Source: CAZJDM01 sp964544765 (GTDB taxonomy: Bacteria; Bdellovibrionota_B; Oligoflexia; CAYFLR01). Taken from it: a stretch of 8,763 nucleotides of DNA. The position numbers were made by a program, and so were the translations under genes. Numbering within the stretch: position 1 is the stretch's first letter; each line of letters starts with the position of its first letter. The stretch lies in the NCBI GenBank assembly GCA_964544765.1, contig CAZJDM010000171.1, forward strand, positions 1 to 8,763, read 5' to 3'. The notes below the pieces were generated by a model. It was not told the DNA's origin. It saw only the letters and a list, made by a program, of their open reading frames with translations, and made no database searches. Positions 5,924-8,763 of the stretch are shown here, one piece after another.

Positions 5924-5976
5924 TTTGATCAATATTTAGACAGTGTTATTTTAGACAGTTGATCAAATATTAGACA
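5924..5976. repeat. Repeated TTGATCAA/TTAGACA boxes upstream of the glycosyltransferase gene
   Basis: The palindrome TTGATCAA occurs at 5925-5932 and 5959-5966, 34 bp apart. Each copy is followed by TTAGACA (5936-5942 and 5970-5976), and a third TTAGACA lies between them (5951-5957). The two 19-bp blocks match at 15 positions. On the minus strand the units read TGTCTAA. They may be an operator for one or both divergent genes, or a relic of a transposon end, since repeated TGTC-type boxes are typical of transposase-binding ends. Nothing else recognisable occupies 5800-6016. Confidence 0.5.
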
Positions 5977-6016
5977 TTTTATTAATCTTTTACTTATTTT
6001 TTTTCAAATTAGAGAA

Positions 6017-6022
6017 TATAAT
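6017..6022 (+). promoter_or_regulatory. Probable -10 box of the glycosyltransferase gene
   Basis: A perfect TATAAT lies 58 bp upstream of the TTG start. No good -35 hexamer stands at the right distance; the candidate TTATTT (5994-5999) matches TTGACA poorly, so an activator may be needed. The repeated boxes at 5924-5976 lie just upstream of this position. Confidence 0.4.
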
Positions 6023-6067
6023 ATCCTTAAGGTAAATCCACTAATTGAATAACATAATTAATTAGTT

Positions 6068-6072
6068 AGGAG
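6068..6072 (+). promoter_or_regulatory. Ribosome binding site supporting a TTG start
   Basis: AGGAG lies 7 nt before TTG at 6080-6082. No ATG or GTG in the same frame fits the expected N-terminus (NIGFISFRFATTDG) as well, so the TTG start is preferred. Confidence 0.7.
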
Positions 6073-6079
6073 AGCTATT

Positions 6080-7351
6080 TTGAAAAAGTTAAATTCTTGT
6101 AGAAATATTGGTTTCATTTCTTTTCGTTTTGCTACTACTGATGGAGTGTCTTTAGAAGTGGCAAAGTGGGCAGAAGTTCTCGAGGAATTGGGACATACTT
6201 GTTTTTACTTTTCAGGTATTTCTGATCGTCCTGAAGAAAGGTCGATGGTAGTACCAGAAGCCCATTTTAGACATCCTGAAGTCTTAGAGTATCATGACAA
6301 ATTTTTTAGTCAGACTGTAAGAAAAGAATCTGAAACAAAATGGATTCACCATCATAGAGAGATCTTTAAAAAGAAGTTAAAAGAATTTATTAAAAAGTTC
6401 GATCTTGATATACTTGTTCCTCAAAACTTATTATCCTTTCCTTTGAATATCCCTTTGTCATTAGCTCTTACAGAGATCATCGCTGAAACTAATTTTCCAG
6501 TAATTGCTCATCATCACGATTTTACTTGGGAGAGAAAAAATCTTATCGTAAATTCAGTTTGGGATTATATTTCAATGGCTTTACCTCCATCGCTCCCCTC
6601 GGTCCAACACGTGGTCATAAATTCTTCAGCCAGGCATCAACTGGCTCGTAGGAGAGGTTTAGGGTCAAAAATTATTCCCAATGTAATGGATTTTGAAAAT
6701 CCTCCGGCTAAACCAGATGAATACACTAGGGACCTAAAAAAAGATCTTGGAGTAGCAGCTGATGAACTTCTTATTTTACAACCCACAAGGATTGTTAGGC
6801 GCAAAGGGATTGAACATGCGATTGAACTGGTAAATAGGCTAGGAAAAAAAGCCAAATTAGTTATTTCGCATGCAGCTGGAGATGCTGGTTTTGAATATGA
6901 GGATCGGGTAAGACAATATGCAAAGCTAATGAAGGTTAATACTCTTTTTTCATCAGACATAATTCAAGAACATCGTGGAACAACTAAGGATGGTAGAAAA
7001 GTTTATAGTTTGGGCGATATTTATCCTTATGCGGACTTAGTTACATATCCATCCGTTATAGAGGGCTTTGGGAATGCCTTTTTAGAGGCGATTTACTTTA
7101 GAAGGCCCATTGTAGTGAATAATTATACTATCTTTGCCTTAGATATTCATCCTAAGGGATTTAAGGTTATCGAGTTTAATGACTATATTATGGACGACAC
7201 GGTCAAGTTAACTAGAGAGGTTCTTGATAATCCGGAGTTGGCCAAAGACATGTGTGAAACTAATTATCGACTAGCATTGCGCCATTATTCTTATAAAATT
7301 ATCAAACAAAAGTTAAAAATGCTTATTGAAAATGTATTTGGTTCTTCGTGA
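6080..7351 (+). CDS. Family-4 glycosyltransferase (GT-B fold), specificity unknown
   Basis: This 423-aa protein has the two-domain GT-B layout of GT4 enzymes, which transfer a sugar from a nucleotide-sugar donor with retention of configuration. The N-terminal acceptor-side domain opens NIGFISFRFATTDGVSLE, with the glycine-containing loop expected near the start, and carries an unusual HHHDFTWER stretch. A linker (IIPNVMDFENPP) leads to the donor domain. That domain shows the basic RIVRRKG motif (237-243) that contacts donor phosphates, and the EX7E motif in IEGFGNAFLEA (Glu328, Glu336). There is no transmembrane segment. It is a single gene with its own probable promoter and a TTG start. No other sugar-pathway gene is visible, so neither acceptor nor product (polysaccharide, glycolipid or compatible solute) can be named. 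Confidence 0.88.
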   Translation: MKKLNSCRNIGFISFRFATTDGVSLEVAKWAEVLEELGHTCFYFSGISDRPEERSMVVPEAHFRHPEVLEYHDKFFSQTVRKESETKWIHHHREIFKKKLKEFIKKFDLDILVPQNLLSFPLNIPLSLALTEIIAETNFPVIAHHHDFTWERKNLIVNSVWDYISMALPPSLPSVQHVVINSSARHQLARRRGLGSKIIPNVMDFENPPAKPDEYTRDLKKDLGVAADELLILQPTRIVRRKGIEHAIELVNRLGKKAKLVISHAAGDAGFEYEDRVRQYAKLMKVNTLFSSDIIQEHRGTTKDGRKVYSLGDIYPYADLVTYPSVIEGFGNAFLEAIYFRRPIVVNNYTIFALDIHPKGFKVIEFNDYIMDDTVKLTREVLDNPELAKDMCETNYRLALRHYSYKIIKQKLKMLIENVFGSS

Positions 7352-7374
7352 TATTTGATAATTTAAGATGTGCA

Positions 7375-7434
7375 GCTAACTCCAATTCCAACTTCAACTC
7401 TAATTCTGAACTAACTTAAATTCTAACTCAAAAT
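7375..7434 (+). repeat. Hexamer-periodic tract between the convergent genes
   Basis: The short gap contains degenerate 6-base units: GCTAAC, TCCAAT and TCCAAC, then TTCAAC, TCTAAT and TCTGAA, fading into CTAACT-type units up to about 7434. The pattern N-Y-Y-N-A-Y resembles the arrays flanking the four-helix-bundle remnant. It is not part of either flanking gene. One frame would spell alternating Asn-Ser codons, but it has no start and soon meets a stop. Confidence 0.5.
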
Positions 7435-7441
7435 TGTTGAG
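7427..7441. terminator. Weak candidate bidirectional terminator hairpin
   Basis: CTCAA (7427-7431) and TTGAG (7437-7441) form a 5-bp stem with a 5-nt loop just beyond the hslU stop, where the glycosyltransferase and hslU transcripts converge. Neither side has a proper T-run, so this is only a weak candidate. No better terminator is visible in the gap. Confidence 0.25.
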
Positions 7442-7445
7442 CTGA

Positions 7446-8763
7446 TTAAAGGATGTATTTGGACATATCTCGGTCTTCCATGATGGAATCAAGCATACTA
7501 TGTACGTAATCTACTGTAATGGTGATAGTGTTCTCTGTTTTGGCAATTTCATCCGCTTTAAAAGAAATTTCTTCAAGTAATTTCTCCATGACGGCGTATA
7601 ATCTGCGGGCTCCAATGTTCTCCATTCGATTATTTAAAATAGTGGATATCTCACTGATAGTATCAATAGCTTTATCATCAAATGAAATATCTATACCTTC
7701 GGTGGCGATTAAGGCTTGGTATTGTTTAATTAAAGAATTTTGTGGCTCATTTAATATCCGAACAAAATCATTTTTGGTTAATGCTTTTAACTCAACTCTG
7801 ATGGGGAACCTTCCTTGTAATTCAGGTATTAAATCGCTAGGCTTTGATACATGGAAAGCTCCTGAAGCAATAAATAGAATATGATCGGTTTTTACCATAC
7901 CATACTTAGTGTTGACCGAGGTGCCTTCTATTATAGGTAATAAATCTCTTTGGACCCCTTCTCGGGATACCTCTGGTCCTCCAGCTTTTTCCTGAGTAGT
8001 TATTTTATCTATTTCATCCAAAAAAATAATTCCATTTTGTTCAACAGCTTCTAAAGCTTCTCTTTGAGCTCGGTCCGTATCTATTAATTTATGGGTTTCT
8101 TCATTAATTAATATAGGCAACGCTTCTTTTATTTTTATTTCTTTATTTTTTCTTTTCTTGGGAAGAATCGATCCGAGCATATTTTGCATGTTCATATCAT
8201 CAAATCCACCACTTGGTGAGAATATTTCTACCATAGGGGGAATATTATTTTCTTCAATTGATAATTCAATTTCGATATCATCCATTTCTCCGTTTAGGAT
8301 CTTTTCTTTTAGTTCGCTGTCACTCAATATTTCTTGTTTATGTATTTCACCAGAGGGAAATACCTCCATAACTGTTTCATTGGGTTGATTGAATAGAGAT
8401 CCATTCTTTTTCTTGTCCTTTTTCTTCAATCGTTCAATAATTCTTTTTATAGCTTTGTTCTTTGCTTTCTTTTCAACTTTTTCACTTGCCTCGGTCTTTT
8501 TTAACCGTACCGCTAGTTCGGTTAAATCACGAATCATTGATTCGACATCTTTTCCTACATAGCCAACTTCAGTATATTTGGTAGCATCAACTTTAAAAAA
8601 GGGTGATTTAGAAATTCGGGCCAATCTACGGGAAATCTCTGTTTTACCACAACCCGTTGGTCCAATTAGGATAATATTTTTAGGAGATACATCGTCTTTT
8701 AAGTCTCCTTTAATTTGCTGTCGACGCCAACGATTTCGCAGTGCTATAGCGACTGCTTTTTTT
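7446..8763 (-). CDS. hslU: HslU, ATPase subunit of the HslUV (ClpYQ) protease, N-terminus cut by the window edge
   Basis: HslU is the hexameric AAA+ unfoldase that feeds substrates to the HslV peptidase. The frame runs past the right edge; 438 residues are visible, beginning KKAVAIALRNRWRRQQ, so only about 25 N-terminal residues should be missing. Visible landmarks are Walker A GPTGCGKT (Lys codon 8643-8645), pore loop GYVGKD, Walker B IIFLDEID (around 8006-8029), GAFH and GRFPIRVEL around sensor 1 and the arginine finger, sensor-2 region IGARRL, and the C-terminal tail RDMSKYIL that docks into HslV. The inserted I-domain is lysine-rich (IKRIIERLKKKDKKK). The Walker A Cys replaces the more common Val and should be tolerated. 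hslV would be expected beyond the right edge. A TTG codon at 8624 is internal, not the start. Confidence 0.96.
   Translation of the reverse strand, partial: KKAVAIALRNRWRRQQIKGDLKDDVSPKNIILIGPTGCGKTEISRRLARISKSPFFKVDATKYTEVGYVGKDVESMIRDLTELAVRLKKTEASEKVEKKAKNKAIKRIIERLKKKDKKKNGSLFNQPNETVMEVFPSGEIHKQEILSDSELKEKILNGEMDDIEIELSIEENNIPPMVEIFSPSGGFDDMNMQNMLGSILPKKRKNKEIKIKEALPILINEETHKLIDTDRAQREALEAVEQNGIIFLDEIDKITTQEKAGGPEVSREGVQRDLLPIIEGTSVNTKYGMVKTDHILFIASGAFHVSKPSDLIPELQGRFPIRVELKALTKNDFVRILNEPQNSLIKQYQALIATEGIDISFDDKAIDTISEISTILNNRMENIGARRLYAVMEKLLEEISFKADEIAKTENTITITVDYVHSMLDSIMEDRDMSKYIL

Noticed and set aside
6637..6960. Minus-strand open frame of 107 codons in the glycosyltransferase
   Set aside because: It is antisense to conserved glycosyltransferase motifs.
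7363..7419. Short Asn-Ser repeat peptide encoded by the hexamer tract
   Set aside because: The frame lacks a start codon and ribosome binding site and ends quickly; the period is better read as non-coding repeat.
7519..8388. Two plus-strand open frames opposite hslU
   Set aside because: Both are antisense to the conserved HslU AAA+ and I-domain sequence.

Overview
The window is AT-rich bacterial DNA. The only core housekeeping gene is hslU, cut by the right edge. Its sequence marks a bacterium with an HslUV protease, but I cannot assign a phylum from this window. Strong Shine-Dalgarno sites, GTG and TTG starts and one-base TAATG gene overlaps are all standard bacterial features.

Left part (1-3967, + strand): a promoter region with repeated operator-like boxes drives a tightly coupled three-gene operon. 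It encodes a 74-aa XRE-type DNA-binding protein, a AAA+ ATPase and an 859-aa subtilisin-family (S8) protease. The ATPase plus S8 protease pair matches the IetA/IetS anti-phage system. All the ATPase motifs and the Asp-His-Ser protease triad with its oxyanion Asn are intact, so the module looks functional. The small regulator is translationally coupled to it and probably controls its expression.

Middle part (about 4059-5397): a decayed mobile region bounded by a 24-bp imperfect inverted repeat (21/24). It holds a minus-strand DDE transposase broken by one in-frame stop, and a plus-strand four-helix-bundle (23S rRNA intervening-sequence type) gene with an internal deletion and frameshift. The four-helix-bundle remnant lies between inverted arrays of degenerate hexamers that could fold into one long hairpin. 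An 18-bp imperfect direct repeat brackets that whole cassette, suggesting it inserted into the insertion sequence.

Right part (5461-8763): a small unrecognised minus-strand gene; a divergent intergenic region with two TTGATCAA/TTAGACA repeat blocks and a consensus -10 box; a plus-strand family-4 glycosyltransferase with a TTG start; and, converging on it, hslU. The short gap between the last two holds another hexamer-periodic tract with the same N-Y-Y-N-A-Y pattern as the arrays around the four-helix-bundle remnant.

Overall this reads as a small accessory or defence island next to a conserved chromosomal gene, with an intact phage-defence operon beside mobile-element debris.
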